Of a stretch of 64,000 nucleotides of DNA, positions 34,728 to 47,359 are shown one piece after another. A model generated the notes under the pieces. It was given only the letters and a program-made list of their open reading frames with translations, was not told the origin of the DNA and did not search any database. Origin of the DNA: Penium margaritaceum (Eukaryota > Streptophyta > Zygnematophyceae > Desmidiales > Peniaceae); NCBI GenBank assembly GCA_023375785.1, contig SZWC01009484.1, forward strand, positions 35,078 to 99,077. Direction: 5' to 3'. A program made the position numbers and the translations under genes. Position 1 is the first letter of the stretch. Each line of letters starts with the position of its first letter.

Positions 34728-35335
34728 TGAAAGGTTCACTTAGCTTGTCCCAACCGTGGCCGGAGAGTGTTCCAAACTCTCACCCAACTGGCAATGCTAC
34801 ACACCTAAGTGTGCACTTGTACTTGTTCTTTACCCTCTTTCTTGGTGGCCATAGTTTTCTCCCAAATCTCAAGAGTAAGAGATGATATGTAATCACATGC
34901 AAATGACAGGCCTTATATAGTCTCTGGTCAGTGCCCCCAGTGGCTCCTTGGAGGGGCCTCCCCCCAAGGCCACCCTAGAGAGTGTCATCAGCTTTGATGA
35001 CATGGCACCCTCTGTGACGGCCAAGTGGTGCTTGATCCACCTTGGACTTTAGAGGCTTCTAGGAAGCTTCATTGGCCCTTTTTAGTCACAAAGAAAATTT
35101 TGTCAGGGCGGGATTTGACATCGGATCTCTCACTTGTGAGATGATGGCTTCACCCAGTAGGCTGTAGGAAGTTGTCCTAAGGAGTATGCACCAGGTAGAC
35201 TACCAAGAGTAGACCAAGGGGACTTACTTTACAAGGATGAGCAGTGCATGCCTTGTCTCTCTCAGCCTCTCTTGCATGTCGTTGGGGGACTAAATCTTCC
35301 ACTGATTGGACTGGAGGCATAGACAGAATATAACA
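34728..35335 (-). repeat. D2 3' LTR
   Basis: About 608 bp, starting TGTTATATTCTG at 35335 (minus strand) and ending CTTTCA. It lacks about 45 bp near its start relative to D1. It carries the reversed tRNA-like module near 35110-35165. The left end was set at TGAAAGG because C2 coding sequence (AEVAHT) reads up to it. Confidence 0.85.
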
Positions 35336-35339
35336 AACT

Positions 35340-36990
35340 CTCCCTTACACCTGCGTCCATCTGCGGCTAGATTCTTGTTGCGGCCATGGGCCAAGCGATG
35401 TTGACCACCTGTGAAGTAGGCCGCCCGTTCAGCCCTCATCTGCTACGCTCACCATCCCGATGCCCCCTGCCCCTGCCATGTGCGGGTCACTGTCCAGCGG
35501 CTCTGTCAGGAAGTCCACGAGCATGTGCTTGGTCGCGATGTACTACAAATCCACCACTCCCTTGGCGACGAGGTCACGCGTGTAGTGATAGCGCATGTCG
35601 ATGTGCTTCGTCTGCCTGGAGAGGGTTTCCTTGAACGCGATGTCCATCGCGCTTTGGTTGTCGACGTGGACGACCGTGGGCTCCTTCTATGGTACGTGCA
35701 TCTCAGCAAGCAAGCTGCGTAGCCAGTACGTCTCCTCGCACACCTCAGACAACACCACATACTCATCTTCTGCGGTTGTGATGGAGACACATTCTTGCTT
35801 GTGACCGGCCCACGACACAACACTGCCATTCACAAGGCACACAAAGCCTGAGGTTAACTTCCTGTCATCCACGTTGCCTCCAAAACCTGCGTCGGTGTAG
35901 CACTTGAGGCACAAATGGTCTGTTCCTTGAAGGCTTTCATACTACAGCCCCATGTGCCGTGTCTTCTTCAGATAGCGCAGAATGCGCTTCACGGCCTACC
36001 AGTCGAGTGACCCAGGGTTGGCCACGAACCGACTGACTAGTCCCACAGCAAAGAAGATATCTGGCCGTGTGCCAATCATTGCATACATGATGCTACCCAC
36101 CGTAGACTGGTACGGCACATCCTGCATTTTGTGGCGCTCGGCTTCCGTACTGGGGGAGTGGGCGAAGGTGAGATTGCACTTCGTGGAGAGAGGAGTGTTG
36201 AGGGGTTTGGCGTCTTCCATGCCATAACGCCGAAGCACCTCTGAGATGTATTTCGTCTGGCTGAGTTTGATGGTGCCTATAGCTCGGTTGTGATGTATGG
36301 CGATGCCCTAGTAGTACGCGAGCTCACCCATGTCCTTCATCTGAAACGGCCTATGCAGGTTCTCCTTGAGGGCCTTGAGGGCATTCATGGAGGTGGAGGC
36401 CAGAATCAGGTCATCCACGTACAGCGCTACCAGCAACAGCCCCTGGTCATCCGAATGCACATACACGCTGGGGTCGTTGTGGCAGTGCGAGAAGCCTAGG
36501 CCAGCCATGAAGCGGTCCATCTCCTTGTACCAGATCCTTGGGGCCTGTTTCAGCCCGTAGAGCGCCTTGATGAGACGACACACCTGCCCGGGTTTAGCCT
36601 TGAGACCCTCGGGCATCTCCATTAGTATCTCCTTGTCAAGCTTCCCGTAGAGGAAGGTGGTCTTGACGTCCATCTTGTGGATTTCCATGTTGCGCACTAC
36701 AGCCATAGCCAGCAAGGTGTGGATGGAGGGGAAAGACGCGACAGGAGAGTAGGTATCGTCGTAGTGAGACCCTGCTCTCTGCGAGAATCCCTTCGCAACG
36801 ATCCTTGCCTTATACTTGTCGATGCTGTTGTCTTGCTTGCGTTTGATGCGTAAGACCGACTTCACGCCCACCACGAGTGCATTTGCTAGTCTGTCCACTA
36901 GCTCCCATGTTTTGTTCTCTTCGGTAGAGGCAAGCTCGTTCTCTATCGCCTCCTTCCACTTAGCGGCGTCCGGCCGCGAGAGAGCTTCGG
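35340..36990 (-). pseudogene. D2 reverse transcriptase and RNase H
   Basis: On the minus strand a 196-codon frame (36898-36308) covers most of RT, including KALYGLKQAPR and the catalytic YVDD at 36421-36410. A stop follows LAYY at 36308. RNase H (about 36240-35400) has YTDAGFGG, TTAEDEYVVLSE and VDNQSAMDIA blocks, with stops at several places. The frame is otherwise collinear, so RT itself is nearly intact. Confidence 0.9.
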
Positions 36991-38430
36991 CGATGTTAGC
37001 CGGCTCTCCCTACGCAAGGCACAACCAGCTCACGCCAGTCCACTTGGCCTTCTCCCCGTCGTACTGCTTTGTAGGCTTTGCTTGGCACTCACTACGCCGT
37101 AGTGGTGCTGGTGCTGGCTGCTTGTACTGCTGTTGCTTCTGTGCTTCCCTAGGAGGAGTCGCTGGGAGGGAAGAGTCAGTGGCCTCTGAGGAGGCCTCAG
37201 ATGTTTCTGACGCGGTGTCGGATGTCAGCTGCGCTTCGGTCAGAGCAGACGCACTCCCTGAATTGGCAGCTTTGCTGTCTACAACCACTTGCGTCCCACG
37301 CCAGTTAGGCGGGGGTGTGTCACCCGCCTACAGCAGTACGATCCTCTCTACGTTTTTTGGAGAGTTCTCTGGGTCTAGCAGTTCTTCCTTGCCATGTGAG
37401 TCTTCCTCGAAGGTCACATCTCTGGAGGTGATGACTCTCCGTGCTGCCTGGTCCCACAGCCTGTACGTCTTGTACACGCCCTTGTAGCCGATCATCACGC
37501 ACTTGCGCACACGTGCATCCAACTTCCCTGCTCCTTGCCCGTCCTGGACTTTGCCCCAAGCCGTGCAGCCGAATTCCTTTAGGTGAGAGGTATCCGACTT
37601 CTATCCCGACCACGCCTCTTACGGCGTCGACACTTTTACGCTTCCGCCCCGAAGCGAGGAGAGAGCTTCGAGTCGAACAGCATGGTTCGCGTCATGGCCA
37701 GAATGGTATGGTTCATGCGCTCGGCCACGCCGTTGCTTTGCAGTGTGTAAGGGGTAGTAGGTTGGTGGACAATACCGTGTGTCTGAAGCCACGGTTTGCA
37801 CCCCTCGTACTCTCCGCCGTTGTCGCTCTGCAGGGCCTTGACCTTCCGCTCGATTTGTCGCTCCACCTTGGCGACAAACTCTTGCAGGCGCTCTAGCACC
37901 TCTCCCTTGGTTTTGAGGAAGTACACCCACACCTTCCAAAAGCAATCATCGATAAAGGTGAGGAGGTACTTGGAGCCGCCGTTGGACGTGGTGTGCATGG
38001 GGCCATATACGTCGCTGTGGACGAGGTCGAGTATGCCCTCCGCTCTGCGACCATTCTTGGAGAAGCGTTTTCACTTTGTCCTGCCTTGTAGGCAAGCCTC
38101 ACACCCAGCGTTTAATGTACCCTTGAGCTCACACCCCTCCAGCCCGCGTACAAGCTTCTATTCCTGCATGACCTACAAGGTGCTTTCGGTAATGTGCCCA
38201 AGGCGTCTGTGCCACAGCTTCGAAGTTCCTTCTCTCGCGTCTTGAGCCGCCACAGCAGGCGGCATGGATGGTGTCTTGGCGTTCGGCGATGGTGCAGCTT
38301 CCACTCCTGCCTCTGCCATTCTGGCATACCCTTCCGTTCTCTTTGTCTACACAACGTAGAGCCCATCCGTTCGTGGTACCTTGGCGACAAGGTCTGACAC
38401 AGCGTAGGTAATTGTCACGTCCTTGTTCTT
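36991..38430 (-). pseudogene. D2 integrase and linker
   Basis: Read right to left, the core has Asp in LVHSDVYGPM (near 38015), Asp in LQSDNGGEYE (near 37810) and Glu in NGVAERMNH (near 37730): a complete DDE triad. Frames shift near 37640. The linker has the RVRKCVMIGYKGVYK segment (near 37500). A Ser/Ala/Glu-rich spacer lies near 37150-37290. Confidence 0.87.
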
Positions 38431-38445
38431 GAGGATGACGGCTTC

Positions 38446-39623
38446 CTATTGTGTGAACACCACCGTCATCACGTGATCCGTAATCCGCGAGACGGACAGG
38501 ATGTTCGCGGCAAAAATTGACATGTAGACGATGTTCTGCAGACGCAACTCCTTGTCGGCTCTATTGAACCACGTGTGCATGACCTTTTCTCCCTCACCAG
38601 CCGCATACTCGATGTCGCCGTTGGCGCACCGAAACTTGGCCGTGGACGGTATGAGGGACGAGAAGCCACATGCCTCGCAAGAGGTGTGGAAGTCCGTGTC
38701 ACTGTCGAGCTCGAAAGCTCCCCGATGCAACAACGCAGAGCCCTTGGAAAGGGCCTTGCTGTCGTCCATCATGCTCATGGACGTTGAGTCCACCTTCTTA
38801 CTCACGTAGCTGCTCCCTCCACCGCCTCCTGCCTTCTTTGGTATACGACACTTCCACGCCCAATGCCCCACCTTGGCACAATTGTGGCACTTGCCCTTCT
38901 TCTTGCCGCTCTTCCCACCGCCACTGCCTCTGCTGTTGCCATGAGATAAGGTGCATCCCGAGCTACTCGCGTACGCGGCGTTGTTGATGACGCCGTTGTT
39001 GCGCCGCATGGCCTCGTTCCGGACAAACTCGGAGATACGAGGGTACGCGCACTCCGACTCCTCCCAACCACCCAAGGTGGTGATCATGGGGCTGTAGCTT
39101 GGGGGCAAGGCCATGAGGAGAATCATGGCCTGCATCTGTTAGTCAAGCTGCCAGGACATGGCGCGGGCTTCTTGAAGCAGTCCTTCAAACTGCTGGAAGA
39201 AGTCCGAGATGGACTCCCCCTCGCATACCCGCAACCCGATGAGGCGCTGCAGGATGAAGAGTCGATTGGTGAGGAAAGTTGACTAGTATACGTGCGTCAG
39301 CTTGGTGTAAGCCTCAGCTGCCCACCCCTTGATGTAAGAGATTAGGGAGGGGCTTATGGATGTGACGAGGAGTGCGAGAGCGATGTCATTCCGCTCTTGC
39401 CACACTGCGTATTCCGCACTTGCCTCGTCCTTTGGTGCTATCTCCATCCCTTTCAGCATGTTGAGGTACCCGCACACGCGCATTACTACCTCAAACTGCC
39501 GTTTCTACGTGCCGAAGGCTTTGTCATCAAAGCGTGGGTTGCATTGGCCGCACCCAACTCGACGGGCTGTGAGGTGACTAGAACGATCTCTTGACCCCCT
39601 GGCATGATTGCGATGTGGTGAAG
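38446..39623 (-). pseudogene. D2 gag and protease region
   Basis: The gag start (MPGGQEI..., minus strand near 39605) matches D1 at 63554. A frameshift separates the first ~40 residues. The capsid region runs through VTSISPSLISYIKG. A 229-codon frame (39135-38446) carries the knuckle CHNCAKVGHWAWKC (near 38880) and then the protease-like segment LRLQNIVYMSIFAANILSVSRI. The usual Asp-Ser-Gly is replaced by LDSDTDFHTS. Confidence 0.87.
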
Positions 39624-40168
39624 GATGCTCACTTAGTCTCTGCTATTCTGCCTTGTTAAGGTCGATGTAGGCTGATGAAGCTGATGAGTGCTATAGATTT
39701 TCAAGGTGTAGTCCGTTGCATACCCCTCCAGCAGATGGTCTCCTAGCTATTACGGAGAAAGTGCCCCCACAGACACGGGGTCGTACCCACAAGGACATAG
39801 CATAACCCGCTTAGGACTCCAGGGTCATACCAAGAATGGCAGAGCGTATCCTCGTCCCTTGTCCGTGGAGAGCAAAAGTAGATCACGGGTCTAACCCGCA
39901 TCCGGTCTCTCACAATGCGTACCTTGGTCCAAGTGGACCGATGATGAAGAAGATGAAGTAGTGGTGTCTTGTCTGCTGTAGAGGTAGATGTCACGTAAAC
40001 TGAGCGGTGGTACAAAGAACCAAGTTTCCAGATCAGTCTGGGCCCATAATCCTTTGTCACTCCACACTTGGCCAGGGTCTAGAGTAAACGGCGCCGACAG
40101 GTAAACCGCCGACCGCCCTTGGTATTTCAACCAAGGTAGAGATCACCCACGGAATGGTGTTTCCACAC
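39624..40168 (-). other. D2 leader
   Basis: About 545 bp collinear with the D1 leader (62991-63553). No gene seen. It does not start with an initiator-Met-type primer site. Confidence 0.75.
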
Positions 40169-40320
40169 TGAAAGGTTCACTTAGCTTGTCCCAACCGTGC
40201 TCGGAGAGTGTTCCAAACTCTCACCGAACTGGCAATGCTACACACCAAAGTGTGCACTTGCACTTGTTCTTTATCTTCTTTCTTGGTGGCCAACAAGGGA
40301 TTTGTTTTCTCCCAAATCTC
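40169..40320 (-). repeat. D2 5' LTR, part 1 (LTR 3' end)
   Basis: Holds the last ~150 bp of the LTR on the minus strand, up to TTTTCTCCCAAATCTC where B2 inserted. It continues at 47360. Confidence 0.87.
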
Positions 40321-41513
40321 CGTTGAAAAATCAGGATCTTCGTCACTACAAGGCCAATTCTTGATCAAGTAGGACCAATGGACAGATCTCCTTGTCAGCC
40401 GTCCACTGTCCAAATTTCAGCCAATTTGGATGGTTCGATCTGAAGATATGGGCTAAAGGAGAAAAGTGACATAGATTATGTCACTATATCACAATTGGCC
40501 TACTTTGTGCTCGGCATGGGCACTTGGAATAAAAAGGCAAGAGGACTGGGGGAGAGGTTGCCACACTCTCCCACACCCCTCCGCCTACTCTACCGGACTC
40601 TACTCTACTGGACTCTGCTCTACCGATGGCGGGGTCAGTTACTGTTGTCCGAGAGTCTAAACCGGTACGAGGGCCTGCCGCAGCCTCCTATTGATCTACC
40701 AAGAGAATGCGGACGGCCACCGTAAGTTCTGGCGTGATTTGCGGAAATACAGGTTATGGCCTCGGTGAGGACCAAGTGCAAGTACGAGTGTGTGAGCGTG
40801 AGCTGCTCTTGACACGATAGGTGCTGACGTGGCGAGCCGAGGAGCAGCGGAAACGCGGACCGAAGATCGGAGCAGATGGACAGGCTTCGATCGAGACATC
40901 GGATCGAGAGAATGGAGCTGCGGGATCTTTATAAACAATGGATCGATGGATCGGAGAGCATCGCGCAGACGATGGAGCGATCACAGTCGTCGCGGGATCA
41001 AGAGTGCGAGCACGAGCTCCTCTTCACCCGAAGAGCGAGTAGATCGACGGGAGCAGAGGACCTGCCGTAGATCAGGACAATCTCGTCCGTGGATCGCATC
41101 GAGGGCGCTGGGCATCCGCCAACCTCGGTCGCTCAGTGCCTGGGAACACCGACCGGCGTCCGGGACGCTCAAGGAAGACACAAGCGGACCGGACAGACCA
41201 AGCTTGTGCATTTTGCTTGCTCTTTGTATTTCCTAGCCACAGGACTAGTATAAACAGGTAGTAGTTTCATTTGTAGATTGCTTCGTCTGTAGTGCACCAT
41301 TTTGGAAGTGTAGCATATCGTTGGAAAGTTCAAGAGACCAGCCATGTACTTCTGAATTCTGTGTAACCTCTTGAATCGTCAGTGTGTAACAGAAAGTGAT
41401 TCTTTGTAGCGTACAGGTGCACTGTGTACAACACAGTGTATTTCAGTCACAGTTGTTTGATTTATTCTATCTCCTAATACACCTGCGATCCTGGAGAAGT
41501 ACTAATTCTCACA
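40321..41513 (+). repeat. B2 5' LTR
   Basis: 1193 bp; the start is mutated to CGTTGAAAAATC and the end is TTCTCACA. It contains an open frame at 40829-41236 also open in the two other B LTRs, and a TATA-like TTTATAAAC. Confidence 0.94.
40928..40936 (+). promoter_or_regulatory. Possible TATA box in B2 LTR
   Basis: TTTATAAAC, also present in the 3' LTR near 46774 but changed to TTTAAAAGC in B1. It is the clearest TATA-like site of this LTR. A role in starting element transcription is inferred. Confidence 0.4.
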
Positions 41514-41515
41514 TT

Positions 41516-41527
41516 TGGTATCAAAGC
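41516..41527 (+). other. B2 primer binding site (one change)
   Basis: TGGTATCAAAGC, initiator tRNA-Met type with one substitution relative to B1 (TGGTATCAGAGC), two bases after the LTR. Confidence 0.88.
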
Positions 41528-41559
41528 AAAAGGTACCTTCACCAGGAGTTGTCGTCGCC

Positions 41560-42560
41560 ATGGCGTTACTCACAGGAAGCGGCCATCATGACCATTTGAA
41601 GATATCAATCTTCAACGGCGATGACTGTCAATCTTTTGCGTTCAACATGAAAACCGTATTCATGAACAAAAGACTATGGGGTTTGGTCACTGACCCACCT
41701 ACAGACGTGTGGATGCTAATGCCTCTCCCGAGGAGAAAATCAGTCATAAAAGGCGGTGCGACCAAGCTTTTGCAATCCTGGCTATGCAACTGGAAGAGCG
41801 GCTCACATTTCTCCTTCGCGACGGCAATGTGGACCTCTGTGCAAGAACTACATGGCGAGCTCTCAAGCGACGTTATCACAAAATCAGGGACGATGGGCTG
41901 GGTCATCTACTCAAAGAGTTTCACACTAAAAAAATAGAGGAACACATTCGCCTTGAGGATAATATCAGTCATCTGAAAGATCTCTCCAGTTGCTTCATAG
42001 CCTTGGGTGAAGTTATCTCTGAAAGAGTGCTTGTTCAGACCTTGTTTCAGAGTCTTCCTACGTGTTTTCAACACATAGTGAAGCGACTACAAACCTTCAA
42101 CAACGATTGACAAGAAGATGATGATAAAGTTGCACTCATCGGGTCTGCTGTCAAGAGTGCTCTAGACGCCATTGGGAACGTGGTTCCCGCAGCACCAGTA
42201 GTAGTACAAGCAACAGCACGACCAGCAGCGGCCGCAGCGGCAGCAGCCGCCAAGCCACATGTATTGACCATTGAGAAGGCAATACAGGCTCTCATGCTTG
42301 ACGAAGATGCCTACATCAAAGAAAACGGTGGCGAAGTGGGACCTTATGCCAAATATCAAGGACATCCACATCAACGAACAAAGAAATTCATGACCTATGG
42401 GAAGATTCGTCTCAGCACCAACCAAGGCACTCAAGCCACATATCAACCTCGTCCTGGATATCCTCAACAGGCTCCGAGGCCTTACGTTCACCCAGAAGAT
42501 CGCATCTGTTAGCGCTGCAACAAAAGGGACACATATTAGTTGACTGTCCGACTCTTCCAG
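41560..42560 (+). pseudogene. B2 gag (broken)
   Basis: ATG at 41560 (MALLTGSGHHDH). A frameshift near 41705 and a stop at 42108 (TGA for the Arg of B1) split the capsid region. An Ala-rich segment precedes KPHVLTIEKA. The zinc knuckle is degraded: the first Cys codon position lies beside a stop (42510-42512), and the remaining CNKRDTY is frameshifted. Confidence 0.88.
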
Positions 42561-45500
42561 AGCAACGACTGCGATTCACTGCGCCAACGCGCAACACTCC
42601 GCATGCTCTCCTCACTGATGAGTAACCATCAGCCTTTCTCTCAGCCTTTTCAACACTGTTAGCTGACTTTTTCCATCTCATCTTAGGTTTTACAGGTTAC
42701 AATTCCGCCGACATGAAGTAAAACCCGGACAGTGTCCCCATTCCCTAGCTGAATTTTTTCACAGCCGACGCAACCAACTTCAAACAACATCGTTCAGATT
42801 CAAGCGGGGCAAGTTCTGACTCCTCAATCAATCACAAAAAATCCATTCTGGAAGAACTGGCAAAGTGCGCCGTTGACTGTGCCTACCTACTCGATGCCGG
42901 AGTCCTTGCCTGGATTATTGATTCAAGATGTACAAAGCATATGACCTCTCGCAAGGAATGGTTCACCACCTACACCCAGTACGCACAACCTCGCAGAGTT
43001 TGTGTGGGTGATGGATGACTCATCCTGGCCTATGGTGAAGGTACCGTGCGAGTGCTTATTACCCTTCACGGGCAACAGGTGACGCGCACCTTGAGCCAAG
43101 ATTTATTCGTCCGTGAACCTGCGGTTAATCTCCTATCCATAGGATGCATCAACGACAACGGGTTCAGAGTGATTTTTGATCTGGACAAGAACTGCAAGAT
43201 TCTGGACACCAAAGGGAATCAGCAGCAGTTGCTACTCGCACTAGTCACCTGACAATGCTCGACTCAGAGGAGGTGCCATCAGCTATGCTGAGAAATGAAC
43301 CAAAAGCCGCATTTATGGCAGTTGTTTCTTCTTACAGCCGTCATCCCACCTCGGGTACTTCCACAGCTGACTTATGGCATTGCCAGCTTGCCCATGTCAA
43401 CTATGCCACCCTAAACAACATGGCACAATAACAATGGGTTCATGATCTCCCATCTGGACTCACGAAGCCTTCCGACACAACACCATACAGCGGCTGTTTG
43501 ACAGGCAAACAACATCAAAAACCATTCAAGGCTCATCCAACTACAACGACAACACAAAAGCTGGAACTGCTTCACATGGACCTCTGCTACATGAAGGAAT
43601 GTTTCCTATCAAACAAGCACTACTTCCTGGTCATCATCGATGACTAGAGCCATTTCGTTTGGGTCAAGTTTCCGTGCTACAAAAACGAAGCCGCCCATGT
43701 CATCAAGATTTGGATGCCGCAGATTGAAAATGAAACCAACCTCACCGTGAAGAAAATCCGAACTGATAATGGCGGTGAGTTCATCTGTCACTCATTCCAC
43801 TCTTTCTTCCAGCAGAAAGGTATTCAACACCAACACACCGTTTCCTACACGCCTGAACAAAATGGGGGCTGAGTGCATGAATCAGACTCTTCTGGAACGC
43901 GCTCGGACAATGTTACACACAGCTACACTGGCATCCGTCTTTTGGGAGGAGGCTCTCTCCACTGTTGCCTACATTACCAACCAATTGCCCATAGTCAAAC
44001 TTCCCAGTGCTACTCATACACCATATGAAGCATGGACCGGTACGAAACCCCATCTACAACACATTCGCATCTTCGGCTGACCCGCTCACGTCCGGCTACG
44101 TCCAGAACTTCGCTCCAAGTTGGAGCCGCGGTCTCAGGCCTGTATCCTTCTTGGATATGAAGACAACAACGACATCTACAGAGTTTCGGATCCTGCTACG
44201 CAAATCATGGCCCATCTACAACAATCCATCTTCGATGAAACCACCTTCCTCAACACAAGGATCCTCTCGACTTCACCCATCGTCACCATACCTACGGACA
44301 CGGCTCTTGAGCCCATTCAGAAGTTCAACGTTGACCCTGTCGTTGATGAACATGCTGATCTGCTTCCTCCAGTGCATCCTCATGAACACACTACTGGTGA
44401 ATCCCTTCTATCATCAGCACCGGATGCTCCGCTGCTGTCTGCTGCCATCATTGGTCTACGACGCTCCACCCGCAACCGCACTACCCGAACGTATTTTCAA
44501 CTCACCATGATCCACACATCCGATGATGAAGATGACAGTGCTATTGTCACTCAAGTCATCGACCCCATCAGCTACAAGGATGCCATGCGTCGACCTGATG
44601 CGGCTCTTTGGCGCCATGCCAGCCAAGAGGAATTTGATCAGCTTCAAAAACAAGGTACATGGGAGCTTGTCCCAGAGCCGACGGATACCTGTCGTTACTT
44701 GTAGTGGGTGTTTTGTAAAAAACTCAATAGTGTTGGCGAGCCTGAACAATACAAAGCTTGCCTCGTGGCCCGTGGTTACAGTCAGGTTCTCGGCGTCAAC
44801 TACAGTCACACCTTCGCCCTAGTGGCCAAGTATTCCTCCATCCGTGTCATTGTGTCTTTTGCTGCTGCTCACTGTTGGATTCTGCATCAGATGGATGTCA
44901 AATGCGCCTTTCTCAACGAGGATCTCAATGAGACCATCTACATGACACAACCCGAGGGCTTCGTGGAACCTAACAAGGCTCATCTCGTCTGTCGTCTCAA
45001 GCGCTCTCTCTACGGGCTCAAACAGGCCCTACGCCAATGGAATCTCAAGATCCATGAGTTATTCCTCGGGCAAAGTCTGACCCGTCTCCATTCTGACCAC
45101 TCGATCTACTATCGCTCCGGAGTCAACACCATCGGTATCATTCTCTATGTCGATGACCTCATCTTGTTTGGTCCCACGCTGGACACCATCTCCGCTTTCA
45201 AGGATTAGCTGTCTCGGCGCTTTGAGATGAGGGACATGGGTCCCTCGAAATATTATCTCGGCATTCAAGTGGACCAACAGCAGGACAGTCACATCGTTCT
45301 CAATCAAGCCACGTATGCACAACGTGTTGCTGATAAGTTTCAACTTGGTGACGCCAACACTATGGCTACATCCTTGGCTCTCGAGCATGGCGTCACCAAA
45401 GTCCGTGTTCCGGCGGATCTTCTCACCCCCGCCGACGTGAAAGTTTTTCCCAGCATGGTGGGCTCCCTGATGTATGCCTCTGTTGCCACACGTCCTCATC

Positions 45501-45717
45501 TGTCCTATGCTATCGGCATCCTCAGCCAAGGCTGCCAGAACACCGCTGCCGCTCACATCGTTGCGGCCAAACGAAGCGTTCGCTACTTGCGCTCTACCAC
45601 CGACCTTAGAATTCGGTACTCTTCCACTGGTGGAAACATTCTTCATGGCTTCTGCGACGCGGACCTCTCCAGTGATCACGCCACCAGTCGATCGACGTCT
45701 GGCTACGTCTTTCTCCA
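42561..45717 (+). pseudogene. B2 pol (protease to start of RNase H)
   Basis: Protease and integrase regions (to about 44100) are riddled with stops and shifts, though the RTDNGGEF segment (near 43759) is legible. The linker and RT are much cleaner: 44120-44704 and 44708-45208 are open, with QMDVKCAFLNEDL, RSLYGLKQALR and YVDD at 45146-45157. After one stop, 45227-45717 is open through TRPHLSYAIGILSQ to the RNase H motif CDADLSSDHATSRSTSGYVF. Homology ends there. Confidence 0.9.
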
Positions 45718-46166
45718 AAGTTGTCCGCACTCCGCTTCTCTTCTCCTCCGCCTTGTGGCCACGCGTTCTCTTTCCGCATTTGTGTTACATTTTTCACCTC
45801 GCCGTTCGCCTCCTACAGTCAAAAACCCATGGTGGGCTACGGATGTCGGCTCATCACACGGCCCGGCCATGTGTGCAACTTGATCCCCCATGTGTCCGGG
45901 CAGAAGCCTCCCCGCTGGCATCCCTCAGTCTGCCGTACAGCTCTGCCAAGACACTGGCCCAAACCGGGTACATCATGTCCACCGGGTGCCTCCTGTTCTA
46001 CTGTTTTGTTTGGGATCGGCTTGCGCCGCCCGGGAGGGAAGTCTCATCACCTCCGTCAATGAGCGTTTTTTGGACGTGCATGTCCCTGCCTCGCCGTCTT
46101 TTCTTTGCCGCCTGCTTTTCTGCTTGAATGCCACCCCTTCTCGGGCTTGGCATTCAAGGGTGGGAA
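45718..46166 (+). other. B2 3' segment not recognisable as RNase H
   Basis: After STSGYVF the expected Copia blocks (TEAEY, the DNxSA block, KHI) are absent in all frames. About 450 bp of pyrimidine- and GC-rich DNA runs to the 3' LTR. It could be a captured fragment, a rearrangement or extreme decay. B1 cannot be compared because its 3' end is outside the window. Confidence 0.5.
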
Positions 46167-47359
46167 TCTTGGAAAATCAAGGTCTTTGTCACTAGAAGGC
46201 CGATTCCTGATCAGGAGGGACCAATGGACAGATCTCCTCGTCAGCCGTCCATTGTCCAAATTTCAGCCAATTTGGATGGTTCGATCTAGAGATATGGAGA
46301 AAAGGAGAAAAGTGACATAGATTATATCACTATCTCACAAGTGGCCTACTTTGTGCTCCGCATGGGCACTTGGGATAAAAAGGCAAAAGGACCAGGGGAG
46401 AGGTTGCCACTCTATCCCCCACCCCTCCGCCTACTCTACCGGACTCTACTCTACAGGACTCTGCTCTACCGATGGCGGGGTAAGTTACCGTCGTCCGGGA
46501 GTCTAACCCGGTACGAGGGCCTGCCACAGCCTCCTATTGAACTACAAGGAGAATACGGACGGCCACTGTAAGTTCTGGCGTGATTTGTGGAAGTACAGGT
46601 TATGGCCTCGGTGAGGACCGAGTGCAAGTACGAGAGTGCGAGCGTGAGCTCCTCTCGATACGATAGGTGCTGATGTGGCGAGCGGTGGAGCAGCGGAAAC
46701 ACGGACCGAAGATCTGAGCAGATGGACGGGCTTCGATCAAGACATCAGATCGAGAGAACGGAGCTGCGGGATCTTTATAAACAATGGATCCATGGATCGG
46801 AGAGCATTGCGCAGACGATGGAGCGATCGCACCCGTCGTGGGATCGAGAGTGCGAGCACGAGCTCCTCTTCACCCGACGAGCGAGAAGATCGACGGGAGC
46901 AGAGGACCTGCCACGGATCAGGACGATCTCGTCCGTGGATCGCACCGAGGGCGCTAGACATCCGCCAACCTCGGTCGCTGGGTGCCTGGGAACACCAACC
47001 GGCGTCCGGGACGCTCAAGGAACACACAAGCAAACCGGATAGACCAAGCTCGTGCATTTTGCTTGCTCTTTGTATTTCCTAGCCACTAGACTAGTATAAA
47101 TAGGTAGTAGTTTCATTTGTAGATTGCTTTGTCTGTACTGCACCATTTTGGAAGTATAGTGTATCGTTGGAAAGTTCAAGAGATGAGCCGTGTACTTCTG
47201 ACTTCTGTGTAACCTCTTGAATCGTCAGTGTGTAACAGAAAGTGATTCTTTGTAGCGTATAGTTACAGTGTTTACAACACAGTGCATTTCAGTCACAGTT
47301 GCTCGATTTGTTGTATCTCCTGAGACACCTGTGATCCTGGAGAAGTGCTAACTCTCATA
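46167..47359 (+). repeat. B2 3' LTR
   Basis: 1193 bp from TCTTGGAAAATC to CTCTCATA, collinear with the 5' LTR. D2 LTR resumes at 47360. Confidence 0.93.

Larger units (their letters stand above)
40321..47359 (+). mobile_element. B2: full-length Copia element inside the D2 LTR
   Basis: 7039 bp with two LTRs of exactly 1193 bp. The flanks are atctc (40316-40320) and gtctc (47360-47364), a 4-of-5 duplication of D2 sequence. All domains are present from gag to RT, but frames are broken and the RNase H end is replaced by unrelated sequence. It is the plus-strand reference for B1. Confidence 0.94.

Noticed and set aside
35386-35722. Plus-strand frames over the D2 RNase H
   Set aside because: They oppose the well-supported minus-strand pol and have no domain match.
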